This document shows positions 8,731-16,437 of a stretch of 64,000 nt of DNA, piece by piece (the first letter of the stretch is position 1; each line of letters opens with the position of its first letter). The position numbers and the translations under genes are program-made. The notes under the pieces are model-generated. The model saw only the letters and a program-made list of their open reading frames with translations, ran no database searches and had not been told where the DNA came from. Source of the stretch: a virus; IMG/VR virus record IMGVR_UViG_3300007754_000004, positions 20,413-84,412 of that record; one strand, written 5' to 3'.

Positions 8731-9314
8731 CAGGGGCTCCCCATCGGAGGGTCGGGAAGCCCGAGGGCTTCTCGCAGGTTGGTCAGGGCTTGCCTGACTA
8801 GGAAGTGGTCATCCCGCCGAATATCAGGCATCCCATCCAAGACCACACGGGTGGGGCTCCCGTAGGGAAGCGAGACGATCTCGAAATCCAAGGCGTGCCC
8901 CTCATCCCGGCGATCTCGGTACCGGAAATATCGATCAGGGACTTCCGACAGGTCCGCCTCGCGAGCCTTCTTGTACCAATCCGCAAACACGACAGGGATC
9001 ACCCTGGCCTGAAACCAGGAGCCTTCAGCCGGGAAGTTCTGCGTCCACCGGAACACCCGGAGATTTTGAACGGAGGGGATTACCAGAACAAAGCCATCCG
9101 GGAAATCCGAGGTACAAGAGTCGAACACCGTGGTCGCCCGAGCTACCCGCAAGGTACCGCTCCCCCAGGCTACCAACCCCTGTCTGTCCATCAGGTCATA
9201 GAGAGCCGAGACCGTCTGACCCAGAAGGAGATCCCGGCGACAGCAACTCTCATAGAGAGCCGACACCAGCTCTTCGTTGTCACACCAGGGGTGATCGTGG
9301 AGGTAGAACCTCAC
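8730..9314 (-). CDS. hypothetical protein
   Basis: 194 residues from GTG 9314, which forms a GTGA overlap with the upstream stop; a second GTG at 9338 is less likely. The N-terminal 60 residues (VRFYLHDHPWCDNEELVSAL then LGQTVSALYDLMDRQGLVAW) look like a winged-helix module with a 'wing' ending in G-L-V-A-W. The rest is mixed alpha/beta with FPDGFVLVIPS and a basic, aromatic segment (VPDRYFRYRDRRDEGHALDF). The gene is co-directional and overlapping with the receiver-protein gene downstream, so the products may work together. No family recognised; the winged-helix idea is an inference. Confidence 0.6.
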   Translation of the reverse strand: MRFYLHDHPWCDNEELVSALYESCCRRDLLLGQTVSALYDLMDRQGLVAWGSGTLRVARATTVFDSCTSDFPDGFVLVIPSVQNLRVFRWTQNFPAEGSWFQARVIPVVFADWYKKAREADLSEVPDRYFRYRDRRDEGHALDFEIVSLPYGSPTRVVLDGMPDIRRDDHFLVRQALTNLREALGLPDPPMGSP

Positions 9315-9796
9315 GACTGCCCCGAAGAGTTGGACCACGCATAGACCACCCGGGCCTTCTCCAGCCCATGCTCCTCCTCAAATCGATCGAGGGTGAACCG
9401 GGGACGGTCAGGGTTCGACCCAAGGGGGCTCCCCTTGGTCGGCATCTCCCCCTCAGGGACAAGCTCCGCTCCGAGGAGGAAGAGACGACGGTCCATCTCT
9501 ACCGCCATCGCGGTCAGATCGTCCCCGATGTGTTCCTCCTTGAGGAAGGGAAGACCTTCAACCCGCCTGTAAAGCAGGGCGGGGCCAAACTCATCCTTGA
9601 GGGAGACAAAGAGAGACCACTGATGGCGACCTGAACGCCGCTCCAAGGCCCCCTGTGACGCCTCCCAGGGGAGGAAGTAGACCCACCCCATGAGCCCGAA
9701 CTCCGGATGCCTCGCCGGGACACGGATAGCGGCGTCGATTGGCTCACCTCGCTCAAGAGCGTCGAAGGCTTCTTCTTTGGTGCTCGGGGTGGTCAT
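9311..9796 (-). CDS. hypothetical protein, paralogue of the protein at 10165-10656
   Basis: 161 residues from ATG 9796, overlapping the preceding stop as ATGA. It shares with the protein encoded at 10165-10656 an ordered set of short matches: AAIRVP near the N-terminus, R-LF-LGAE-V---GE-P in the middle, DRP-F-L and a closing G-E-AR-V. The two therefore look like diverged duplicates separated by one gene. Sequence is mixed alpha/beta with WVYFLPWEASQG and no catalytic motif that I can name. Probably an early-expressed accessory protein, as it sits in the operon read from the promoter at 10684-10711. Confidence 0.65.
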   Translation of the reverse strand: MTTPSTKEEAFDALERGEPIDAAIRVPARHPEFGLMGWVYFLPWEASQGALERRSGRHQWSLFVSLKDEFGPALLYRRVEGLPFLKEEHIGDDLTAMAVEMDRRLFLLGAELVPEGEMPTKGSPLGSNPDRPRFTLDRFEEEHGLEKARVVYAWSNSSGQS

Positions 9797-10155
9797 ACCT
9801 GCTCCAGGGCGTTCGCGATTTCATCCAGATATCGAGAGCCTTCCAGAATCCTGAGTCGGCCGGACGACTCCGTGAGGTACCAGTCCCCGGCGTTCCCGTT
9901 TCGCCGGCCCTTGACGACCAGCCGGATCCCGCTGCCTGGACCCTCCTCCACGAGGGTATCCACGTCCTCCTCCAGATAGCGGCGATGAGCCTCCCGGAAC
10001 ATCCCGACCAGTAGAGCCCTTTCCTGAGTAGGCTGGACAACCTGCTTCCCCCCATCCCGAGCCCTCCCGAGCCACGTCCCCTCCTGTAGGAGGAGCCGAT
10101 GCTCCTTCCTGCTCACCAGGATAGGGAAGTAGCCGTTGGATTGCCGAACAACCAA
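9793..10155 (-). CDS. hypothetical protein
   Basis: About 120 residues. The only start in frame after the upstream stop is a TTG at 10155, with a purine-rich AGGGAG unusually far away, so the start is uncertain; an ATG at 10168 lies in another frame and its product looks like a shadow. The protein has charged helices (RALLVGMFREAHRRYLEEDV), a beta hairpin around GDWYLTESSGRLRILEGS and a C-terminal amphipathic helix (LDEIANALEQV). It is between the two paralogous genes and overlaps the next one by ATGA. No family recognised. Confidence 0.5.
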   Translation of the reverse strand: MVVRQSNGYFPILVSRKEHRLLLQEGTWLGRARDGGKQVVQPTQERALLVGMFREAHRRYLEEDVDTLVEEGPGSGIRLVVKGRRNGNAGDWYLTESSGRLRILEGSRYLDEIANALEQV

Positions 10156-10164
10156 GGGGGTAGC

Positions 10165-10656
10165 TCATGACCGCTCCCTTGAGCTACCCCGGAAGACCAG
10201 CTTTCGGGCTTCCTCTCGCCCCAGATCATCCATCGCCCACCGCAAGCTGAACGGGGGGCGATCCTCCCGGTACCCAGCCCCGACGCAGTTGCCCGGCCAC
10301 TCGCCATCAAGGACGACCTCCGCCCCCAGGCGGAAGAGGTAGCGATCCACCGCCACCGAGATCTGCTCCGCGGTCATGCTGCTGTCCATCTCGATCTGGG
10401 CATACTCCAGCCCGACCTCTCCAACCTTGCCATAGGCCGGCTGACCCTGGTATGCCTCCACAGCGGACACGGAACCGATGCCCCCCATGTGACTCCGCCC
10501 CCACCAGCGACCCATCTGGTTCCAGCAGCGGAAGTAGAGCCAGCGGCCGGTGTTGGTTCCGTCCGAGAGATAGACCGGGACCCGAATCGCGGCCCGGATC
10601 GCGATGCCCTCGTTGAGGAGGTCTTGGGCGTGTCCCTGGCTGGTCGGGCGGATCAT
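10165..10656 (-). CDS. hypothetical protein, first gene of a five-gene accessory operon
   Basis: 163 residues from ATG 10656 with GAGG six bases upstream, placed just behind a clear GTAAGT/N16/TATACA promoter. It is the paralogue of the 161-residue protein at 9311-9796, sharing AAIRVP, a WLYFRCW-type aromatic strand, RYLFRLGAEVV, GEWPG and DRPPFSL. No enzyme motif is visible. Position first behind an early-type promoter suggests expression soon after infection. Confidence 0.65.
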   Translation of the reverse strand: MIRPTSQGHAQDLLNEGIAIRAAIRVPVYLSDGTNTGRWLYFRCWNQMGRWWGRSHMGGIGSVSAVEAYQGQPAYGKVGEVGLEYAQIEMDSSMTAEQISVAVDRYLFRLGAEVVLDGEWPGNCVGAGYREDRPPFSLRWAMDDLGREEARKLVFRGSSRERS

Positions 10657-10683
10657 GAGCTACCTCGTGTCTAAAGTCCCTGG

Positions 10684-10711
10684 TGTATACGAACTTGCTC
10701 GAAAAACTTAC
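10684..10711 (-). promoter_or_regulatory. accessory (early/middle-type) promoter
   Basis: Minus strand GTAAGT, 16-base spacer ending TTCG, then TATACA. It drives the operon 10656 to 8134. The upstream hexamer overlaps the TAA of the 82-residue gene. Confidence 0.65.
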
Positions 10712-10956
10712 CTGTAAAGATCAAGGTCTCGGACTTCCCCGACCACACTCCGCATCACATCGACAGCCTCCTGCTCGGAGTTATAGATGGGTGCGGAGTT
10801 GACGAGGGGCTTCCACTTCATCCGGTCATGGTCGATCAACTCGATCCACCCGGTCCACTTCCCCTCTTCATTAGGCCCCCCCGCGGTACAGGAGACGTCG
10901 CGGGTTTGGATGATCAGCATGGTCCCGCGACTCAACCTTGCGGTGAGGGGACTCAT
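10708..10956 (-). CDS. small hypothetical protein
   Basis: 82 residues from ATG 10956, overlapping the stop of the previous gene as ATGA. It contains a beta-rich N-terminus with MLIIQTRDVSCTAGG and WTGWIELIDHDRMKWKPLV and a helical end (EQEAVDVMRSVVGEV). No recognised family. Co-directional overlap with the 302-residue gene suggests coupled translation. Its last codon lies within the promoter of the next operon. Confidence 0.6.
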   Translation of the reverse strand: MSPLTARLSRGTMLIIQTRDVSCTAGGPNEEGKWTGWIELIDHDRMKWKPLVNSAPIYNSEQEAVDVMRSVVGEVRDLDLYR

Positions 10957-11861
10957 CGGTCTAGCTTTGACCAGGAAGGAGCCTCCCAGGTAACCGGCTC
11001 GTGGCCGAACCCGCTTCGGTGCTCGCTGACACGCCGCACCAGCTCTTCAGCGTCATCCTTGTGGATGTAGACGAAGTGGTAGCCCCGTCCATCCCTCCAC
11101 TCGATCCGCAGGTCTTCACAGAGCTGAGTGGTGTGCTCCGCCGCCGCCTCGGCGGGGTAGAGATAGCGAGAGAAATACTGGTTCTGCATCCCGAAGAGCC
11201 GGGAGAACGTCCGGATCTCGTAGAAGCCATCCCAGAACCAGCTCATCCAGAGCTTGAAGAGATCCCACCGAGCCTGGGCGAGTCTCCAGGCGACCATCGG
11301 GGTCTCATCCTCCCCATAGGCGGTGACCCGGAAGCAACCCGGGTCGTTCCAGAACTTCCCACCATGCCCCAGCCACCCGCCGAAGCGATACTCCCGAACC
11401 GGCTCCGCCTTCATCATGGCGTGGATGAAGTCACGTCGGTCATGTCGTGAGGAGTGGGCCCCACACCGGTTCACCAGCACATCGTAGACGGCTACCGCCT
11501 GCTCCTCAGTCAGGGTCCGCGGATCCCGGCGAGGGGTCGGCCAGTCGAACGACGGCGGGGGCTTGGGGATCTCCTCCGTGAGACCCTTCAGGTAGTGCCC
11601 CAGGTAGGCGTTAGCGGCCTCCCAGCGGGTCTTGAAGGGCCCGAGGGACTCCCGGGGGCTGGTCAGCTTGAGGTGGACGTACCAATCCCCTCGCTTGCCC
11701 TCCACGGTGCAGAGATACACCGGGATGTTCCCCTTGAAGGGAGGGAGGTTCCGATCAGGCTGAGTCCAGTCGCAGTAATAGCTGTGACGACCCTCACCCC
11801 TGCCGCTGATGTGGCGGCCTCGGAAACTGAAATCAATCTCGGCACCCATCATCGTGTCCAC
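10953..11861 (-). CDS. hypothetical protein, 302 residues
   Basis: Starts at GTG 11861 with GAGGAT about seven bases upstream; an ATG at 11852 is an alternative. The product has an N-terminal beta-rich domain (FSFRGRHISGRGEGRHSYYC), then VYLCTVEGKRGDWYVHLKLT, a Pro-rich linker, and a helical aromatic middle (WDLFKLWMSWFWDGFYEIRT). It ends in a basic/acidic strand-helix unit with YHFVYIHKDDAEELVRRVSE. I do not recognise it. It overlaps its neighbours on both sides and belongs to the operon that starts at 12058. A small-domain fusion is plausible from the composition changes. Confidence 0.6.
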   Translation of the reverse strand: MDTMMGAEIDFSFRGRHISGRGEGRHSYYCDWTQPDRNLPPFKGNIPVYLCTVEGKRGDWYVHLKLTSPRESLGPFKTRWEAANAYLGHYLKGLTEEIPKPPPSFDWPTPRRDPRTLTEEQAVAVYDVLVNRCGAHSSRHDRRDFIHAMMKAEPVREYRFGGWLGHGGKFWNDPGCFRVTAYGEDETPMVAWRLAQARWDLFKLWMSWFWDGFYEIRTFSRLFGMQNQYFSRYLYPAEAAAEHTTQLCEDLRIEWRDGRGYHFVYIHKDDAEELVRRVSEHRSGFGHEPVTWEAPSWSKLDR

Positions 11862-12058
11862 CTTTCGATCCTCTCGACCGCTTCCTCTACGTCTTCGGCC
11901 ATCGCGAGGAGCACGTCCGCCGTCTCCTCGTCCACATGACCAGCCTGAGACCGAAGGATCTCCGGGTCCGGCATGTTGGCGATCAGACCCTCCAGAAGGG
12001 CCACCACGGCTCGCCTGTCAAGCCCTCGCACCCGCTCTCGTAGCCTCAACCTGTCCAT
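11849..12058 (-). CDS. small helical protein
   Basis: 69 residues from ATG 12058. This start is fixed by AGGAG seven bases upstream and a strong promoter ending at 12075; longer in-frame extensions would begin upstream of the promoter. The product is almost entirely helical and charged (RLRERVRGLDRRAVVALLEG then DEETADVLLAMAEDVEEAVE), possibly a short coiled coil or dimerisation module. It is the first gene of the operon running to 10708. No family recognised. Confidence 0.6.
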   Translation of the reverse strand: MDRLRLRERVRGLDRRAVVALLEGLIANMPDPEILRSQAGHVDEETADVLLAMAEDVEEAVERIERWTR

Positions 12059-12074
12059 TCGTATCTCCTGATTG

Positions 12075-12102
12075 AGTATACGAATGGGATCAAGAAAGTT
12101 AC
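12075..12102 (-). promoter_or_regulatory. accessory (early/middle-type) promoter
   Basis: Minus strand GTAACT, 16-base spacer ending TTCG, TATACT. This is one of the best matches to the family. It sits in the short gap between the gene at 12106 and the start at 12058. Confidence 0.7.
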
Positions 12103-12105
12103 CGG

Positions 12106-12801
12106 CTAAGAGCAGGAAGCTTCCCACCAGAGTGCCACGGGGATGCCTTGTTCGTCGCAGGAGAGCATGACCACGACGTTTCCACCGTCTCCCCACCCGG
12201 TCTCCAGGGTAGCGAGGCAGGAGGCACTGACGCCGTCATGAGAGGGGAAGACGGGCTCCTGATTGAACCCAGGCTGGCCTCCCCATTGGTCCACACCATG
12301 AGGTCTGGGGAGGACCCTTCCGCTGGTCAGGTCGTCCAGAGCCATCTGCTTGTGGTGAATCTGACTGAGTACCTCCCGCCATCCCAGAGTCCGAAACTGC
12401 CCGTTAGAGCGGTAGGCTCCATCATGGAGCCGGTTGATCTCGGATTCCAGAGCGGCCACCTTCTTCCGAGCCTCCCCCACTTCGTCATACGGGGTGAAGG
12501 GTGTCTCCGGTTCGCTCACCGGGAAGAAATAACCGATGACGCCGTCATACCCCCCAGCTCGGGAGCACTGAAGAGCGAGCACCACCCGATAGTTCTGACC
12601 ATGGATGGGGACGATGATCCCTGATCCATGGGGTCTCCCAGGGTAAAGCCGCGGGGAGAACAGCTCCGGCCACCGAGAGGTCTTGTAGTGGATTGTCTCC
12701 CCGGAATCCGAGATCAGGTGTTCCCACTGGCAAACCTCTAAGCCCTTCAGGGGGCCCGGCGGCCGGTAAGGGGCCCGCTTTGCGGTCAGGGTGATCAGCA
12801 T
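12106..12801 (-). CDS. hypothetical protein, 231 residues
   Basis: ATG 12801, overlapping the end of the Zn-ribbon gene by seven bases. The N-terminus (MLITLTAKRAPYRPPGPLKG) leads into a beta-rich domain with IIVPIHGQNYRVVLALQCSR. A charged helix follows (ARKKVAALESEINRLHDG) with a second (LSQIHHKQMALDDLTSG), and then a C-terminal beta domain ending VVVMLSCDEQGIPVALWWEA. No motif identifies an activity. It lies behind the Zn-ribbon gene in a two-gene operon with a weak promoter at 13339-13366. Confidence 0.6.
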   Translation of the reverse strand: MLITLTAKRAPYRPPGPLKGLEVCQWEHLISDSGETIHYKTSRWPELFSPRLYPGRPHGSGIIVPIHGQNYRVVLALQCSRAGGYDGVIGYFFPVSEPETPFTPYDEVGEARKKVAALESEINRLHDGAYRSNGQFRTLGWREVLSQIHHKQMALDDLTSGRVLPRPHGVDQWGGQPGFNQEPVFPSHDGVSASCLATLETGWGDGGNVVVMLSCDEQGIPVALWWEASCS

Positions 12802-13319
12802 AGGATTATCTTAATCAAGGGGAGGGAGCCGCAACCCTTACAGGTGGTCTCCAAGGTAGGCCCCACCACCCGCACCTGAAGGGGATGACAGAGGCTCGGG
12901 GAGGTCTGAAGCGAGGGACAGCGAACCTTCTTCATCAAGAGAGTTGAATCTGCTCTCCGATACGTCCTGATAGGACCACCGCAGGGGGAGCAGACCACAT
13001 GGACGAGCCCCGGAGCCAACCAGACGTTGACAAACTGGTAAATGCACCGGGAGCACTTCAGAACCTCCGTCCCCGAAAAGGAGCCCTCTCTGGGGGACCA
13101 GTCTGGGTAAAGGCTCTCCGGAAGCTGCCCAGCGGGGCAACCTGACCCGTGCTCGGGTCGTGGGCCCCGCCACCACTCATGGCAGTGGAGGCACTTCGAC
13201 AGCTTGCTATCACCGAGCCCGCCCTGTGAGGCTAGGATCCCCCCGTAGCTGCTCCAGCCAGGGCCCGGGTCTCTCGCCTGGAAGCCGGGTGGGGCTCCAA
13301 TGGGGGGTTTCCAAGCCAT
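12795..13319 (-). CDS. Cys-rich multi-zinc-ribbon protein
   Basis: 174 residues from ATG 13319 with TAGGAGCG just upstream. Four Cys pairs stand out: CLHC near residue 43, CSRC near 88, CSPC near 110 and CKGC near 162, with further single Cys and a His between them. The spacing suggests two zinc ribbons (CxxC...CxxC) connected by Pro/Gly-rich linkers. Such proteins may bind nucleic acid or act as adaptors. It is followed in overlap by the 231-residue gene. No named family; metal binding is inferred from the Cys pattern. Confidence 0.6.
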   Translation of the reverse strand: MAWKPPIGAPPGFQARDPGPGWSSYGGILASQGGLGDSKLSKCLHCHEWWRGPRPEHGSGCPAGQLPESLYPDWSPREGSFSGTEVLKCSRCIYQFVNVWLAPGLVHVVCSPCGGPIRTYRRADSTLLMKKVRCPSLQTSPSLCHPLQVRVVGPTLETTCKGCGSLPLIKIILC

Positions 13320-13338
13320 CGCTTCGCTCCTACTCCCC

Positions 13339-13366
13339 GCTATACGAACGAGGTCCCCATTATTGC
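13339..13366 (-). promoter_or_regulatory. accessory-type promoter, weak upstream element
   Basis: Minus strand GCAATA, 16 bases ending TTCG, TATAGC. The downstream half is a good match to the family and the upstream hexamer is poor. It lies 20 bases before the ATG at 13319. Confidence 0.45.
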
Positions 13367-14775
13367 CGGCTCTTGTGGAGGATCATGTACACCGTATTGA
13401 TCCGAGTGCCTGATTCAAGGAAAGACTCAGGGGGGAGATCGGTGAAGAGATGCCCCCACCGGGACTTCTGACTCTTCGCCCAGGCCCGGAACCGCTTGTG
13501 CTTCGCGGTGGTGCCCAGGTCCGCGGAGATAGGCAGCACCGCGACCAGAGTGCCCCCCGGAGCCAGGAAGTCAAAGGCGTGGGTGACGTGCTCCATCCAG
13601 TGAGTCCCGTAGAACGGGGGGTTCATCACCACATGGGTGTAGATCGGATTGGCGGGGAGGTTCAGGAAGTTCGCCGGAATCACGGTGAGGCGAGGATTGT
13701 TGATCCCCTCCAGGGCAGAGACGCGGTCAGGATGAATCTCCACCGCGTCCACCTGACCGGCACCCTGACTCAGAAGATGGCGGACGATATGACCCGTTCC
13801 AGCGGACGGCTCCAACACCCGGGAGCCTTCGGAAAAGCGAACCCGATCGAGGATCTTCCCCACGACCGGGCTCGGAGTCGGGTAGAAGCTGAGATTCTTT
13901 GCGGGGAGGCCCGCCTTGGTCTTGAGGCTGTCCGCCGTGTCCCCACGAGGAGCCGCGTCCGGGAGAACCTCCCCGTAGTAGTCCGCCAGGACTTGATTGG
14001 CCTTCTCGACCAGATCATCCCGCCGGAACCAGAGGTGTGCGTTCCCATTCTTGAAACACCGCACGCGGAAATAGGGAGTCTCCGCGTAGGACTGTCGGGG
14101 GTTGTAGCCCCGGCCCCGGGTTTCCTCGATCGCCTTGGTCAGGGCACCGGGCTCCGGCTTCTTGCCGTCCAAGACAGCGAAGACACGCTCGATATCCGCC
14201 ATCGTGTCCCGCATCCCGGAGTGGTAATTCCACGACCCCCACGAGTCGAACACGTTGGTCAGAATGATCCGGGTCCCGAGCTTGAACCCGTCGTGAGACT
14301 TGAACCTCCGATCCAAGTGCGTGAAAGCTCTGGCGAGCCCACGCTGAAAGATGAGGTTGGCGTCTGAGAGCAGGCTCTCAAGAATCCCCCGAACGTTGTC
14401 CACCGTGACCTCAGGCACGTCCCCACAGAGATCCTTCTCCAGGTCTTCCTTCGCCTTCCGGTCCATCAGGGTCCCCATCCCTGTCAAGACGACGAGGTTC
14501 TTCCAGACACGGGCGTCCACGTACTTACGCCACACGTCCAGGGACGCCCCCGGATCGAACTGCTGGAAGAGGCGACGATAGGCCCCATCCTCAGAGCGGT
14601 CGCGGAGGGCAAAGACGGCAGCCCCGTGAGCCTCCCGGGCGATCACTGCTGCCTCATCCACCATGTCATGACCCGCCTGGATCATCTCCACAGCTCGCCG
14701 CATCCTCTCAATGGAGGCATCGCGGGCAGCCACGATCCGAACGATCGTAGTCCGGGGGATAAGCTCCTGATCCAC
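13360..14775 (-). CDS. DUF4942-type class I SAM-dependent DNA adenine methyltransferase
   Basis: 471 residues from a GTG with AGGAG six bases upstream and a strong promoter behind it. Residues 1 to about 280 are helical and match the N-terminal architecture of phage DUF4942 proteins. From about 298 (YPTPSPVVGKILD) a class I methyltransferase begins: motif I VLEPSAGTGHI at 320-330, acidic VDAVEIHP after it, and the catalytic NPPF at 385-388 of amino-methyltransferases (N6-adenine or N4-cytosine). A tail ending SGTRINTVYMILHK follows. It probably modifies phage or host DNA, for example against restriction. It is monocistronic or first in its unit. The residue-level motifs are clear; the exact target is not. 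Confidence 0.85.
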   Translation of the reverse strand: MDQELIPRTTIVRIVAARDASIERMRRAVEMIQAGHDMVDEAAVIAREAHGAAVFALRDRSEDGAYRRLFQQFDPGASLDVWRKYVDARVWKNLVVLTGMGTLMDRKAKEDLEKDLCGDVPEVTVDNVRGILESLLSDANLIFQRGLARAFTHLDRRFKSHDGFKLGTRIILTNVFDSWGSWNYHSGMRDTMADIERVFAVLDGKKPEPGALTKAIEETRGRGYNPRQSYAETPYFRVRCFKNGNAHLWFRRDDLVEKANQVLADYYGEVLPDAAPRGDTADSLKTKAGLPAKNLSFYPTPSPVVGKILDRVRFSEGSRVLEPSAGTGHIVRHLLSQGAGQVDAVEIHPDRVSALEGINNPRLTVIPANFLNLPANPIYTHVVMNPPFYGTHWMEHVTHAFDFLAPGGTLVAVLPISADLGTTAKHKRFRAWAKSQKSRWGHLFTDLPPESFLESGTRINTVYMILHKSRQ

Positions 14776-14798
14776 GGGACAACTCCTGTTGTTGACTT

Positions 14799-14826
14799 TG
14801 TATACGACCCGACCCCAGAAAGTTAC
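14799..14826 (-). promoter_or_regulatory. accessory (early/middle-type) promoter
   Basis: Minus strand GTAACT, 16-base spacer ending TCG, TATACA, about 25 bases before the GTG start of the DUF4942 methyltransferase. Confidence 0.7.
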
Positions 14827-14849
14827 CCCCTAAAGTTCCTGGGCTAGCG

Positions 14850-14855
14850 TATACC
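14850..14855 (+). promoter_or_regulatory. possible -10 element, plus-strand accessory promoter
   Basis: AGCG followed by TATACC matches the downstream half of the accessory promoter family. An AAAGTT upstream is too close (12 bases) for the usual spacing. Divergent to the promoter at 14799-14826, and about 30 bases before the membrane-protein start. Confidence 0.35.
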
Positions 14856-14882
14856 GGGTATGAGCCAACGTGAGACAAGCCC

Positions 14883-15293
14883 GTGATAGCCCTTGTTCGT
14901 TTCCTGAAGCGGCGTCTCGGGGTGAAGACATGGCATGTAGAGTCAGCCTTCGTCCTCTCGGTGCTGGTAGCCGTCGCTTCCCTGAACTGGTCCCGTTGGG
15001 AGGAGTGGCTTGGGGTAGCCGCTGTTTGGCTCACCTTCGGCCACGCCTCGGTCTCTGACCGGCTCTCTGAGAAAGAAGGACTCCGAGCAGCCTCCGGGGA
15101 CCCCAGCATCGTTGAGTGCTGGGAATGGGAGCGGAGGTACTTCTACGGCAAAGAAGTGACGTGGTTCGTCTATTTCCTCGCCTTGGAAGCGTGGAGTGCC
15201 CTGGTGGGGGTGGTGGTCTTCCTCTTCCATCGGAAGTGGAGAGCCCACTGGAGAGCCTACAAGTCAGTTACCGAAGAGACCGGACCAGAATAG
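14883..15293 (+). CDS. small integral membrane protein
   Basis: 136 residues from GTG 14883, with only a weak GAG-containing ribosome site. Hydrophobic stretches are visible at SAFVLSVLVAVASLNW, WLGVAAVWLTFGHASV and WFVYFLALEAWSALVGVVVFL, so two to three TM segments. A basic N-terminus (RFLKRRLGVK) and a basic region after the last helix (HRKWRAHWRAYK) suggest cytoplasmic ends. It is a lone plus-strand gene divergent from the methyltransferase, and its 3' end overlaps the opposite-strand gene by 37 bases. Possible roles are membrane takeover or superinfection exclusion, but nothing in the sequence proves either. Confidence 0.6.
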   Translation: MIALVRFLKRRLGVKTWHVESAFVLSVLVAVASLNWSRWEEWLGVAAVWLTFGHASVSDRLSEKEGLRAASGDPSIVECWEWERRYFYGKEVTWFVYFLALEAWSALVGVVVFLFHRKWRAHWRAYKSVTEETGPE

Positions 15294-15637
15294 GGATAGG
15301 GATAGGAGTAAAGCCCACCCGCCCGCACGTAGAAGGTGTCCCCATCAGAGCAGGCGGCGAAGATGACGTTGGCCTCTTCTGGGGAGCACTCTCCAGAAGG
15401 GATGCTCATCTCCTCGATCGACTGGACAAGCGCATTGGCCTCAGCCCACTCAGGATCCTTGAAAAAGCGGAAACGAACCCCCGCGGCTTCCAGGGCTTTC
15501 ACCATGTCCCTTTGGGGAGCCCCTGAGGACCACTTCGTCGGTGGTCTGGGATAGTAGAAGTGTAAGAGATTGATTCGGACTCCCCGGCGAGTACAGCCGG
15601 GGTGAGTCGGGTCGCCTTGGAACTCCAGACCGAACAT
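15257..15637 (-). CDS. hypothetical protein, 126 residues
   Basis: Starts at ATG 15637 with a GAGGTGATC ribosome site; a GTG two codons upstream is the alternative. The sequence has a basic beta start (RRGVRINLLHFYYPRP), a helix-strand unit (MVKALEAAGVRFRFFKDPEW), an acidic region (MSIPSGECSPEEANVIFAAC) and a Tyr/Pro repeat tail (GLYSYPYPYSGP). No family recognised. It is read from the promoter at 15653-15680 and converges on the membrane-protein gene. Confidence 0.6.
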   Translation of the reverse strand: MFGLEFQGDPTHPGCTRRGVRINLLHFYYPRPPTKWSSGAPQRDMVKALEAAGVRFRFFKDPEWAEANALVQSIEEMSIPSGECSPEEANVIFAACSDGDTFYVRAGGLYSYPYPYSGPVSSVTDL

Positions 15638-15652
15638 GATCACCTCGGTCCT

Positions 15653-15680
15653 TCTATACGACCGAGGCTCGGATAGTTTC
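15653..15680 (-). promoter_or_regulatory. accessory (early/middle-type) promoter
   Basis: Minus strand GAAACT, 16-base spacer ending GGTCG, TATAGA, 16 bases before the ATG at 15637. It overlaps the stop codon of the virion gene at 15679. Confidence 0.6.
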
Positions 15681-16437
15681 AGAAGAGGATCGAGTAGGCG
15701 GCGAGGTATCTCTTCGTGGACGTGCTTCGGTTCACGAAAGCGAGCCTCAAGGTGGCGGACTTCACGCAGAAGCCTGTAGGCTCCAATCTGCCTACCTGCG
15801 TCCAGGCGAGCCCGTCATTGAGACTCAGGTGGACCTCAAAATCCCCAGGCTCCTGGTTGGTCTCCGTGACGGACTTGACCGCGGGGGAGTTAGTCCCGCT
15901 GGTCGCCCCGTAGGAGGATCGAATGTCGTGGCTGGTGGAGAAATCATAGATCTGCCACCAGACCATAAACTCGTCCGCCCCGACGCCGCTGGTCTGAGCT
16001 GAGATATCAATGGAGTCTGTGACTACGCAGCCGGGGCGAACCGGTGTCACCATGGCATTCTGGGAGAGGATCGCAGTCATACAGGGAGCGGTGCCCGTCG
16101 CTGCGGGGCCCGTACCCCGACCTGTCTGCACCCGAGCAATCGCGGATCCCGGCCCGGTGGTGCTGAGGTCCAGGTCAGCCACGTCGGATGCAGACAGGAG
16201 AGGGTTGAAAACGATGTTCCCGTATTGGGGATACTGAGCGAGTAACCCAGCTTGAGCCAAGCTGGAGACGTCTCCCCCATCCACAGGAGAGATGTACGAA
16301 GCCGGACCCACCTCGACCTTGGCCCCATCCGGGACGGGAATAATGAACTTCCCGTTGAATGGAGTGGGATCGCCCACCGCCGGGGTCTTCTCGACCTGAA
16401 GAATCTTCAGATCTGCGAAGTTTCCGAGGATCCTCAT
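15679..16437 (-). CDS. virion protein, 252 residues, partner of the giant 3412-residue protein
   Basis: ATG 16437 overlaps the end of the giant gene (ATGA), so the two are translated together. The product is beta-rich with few charges, Thr/Ser/Gly-rich stretches (TGRGTGPAATGTAP) and a C-terminal domain with WWQIYDFSTSHDIRSSYG, EPGDFEVHLSLNDG and a final TKRYLAAYSILF strand. It resembles receptor-binding or carbohydrate-binding beta-sandwich tips in composition only. It may form the distal part or cap of the structure made by the giant protein. Confidence 0.6.
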   Translation of the reverse strand: MRILGNFADLKILQVEKTPAVGDPTPFNGKFIIPVPDGAKVEVGPASYISPVDGGDVSSLAQAGLLAQYPQYGNIVFNPLLSASDVADLDLSTTGPGSAIARVQTGRGTGPAATGTAPCMTAILSQNAMVTPVRPGCVVTDSIDISAQTSGVGADEFMVWWQIYDFSTSHDIRSSYGATSGTNSPAVKSVTETNQEPGDFEVHLSLNDGLAWTQVGRLEPTGFCVKSATLRLAFVNRSTSTKRYLAAYSILF

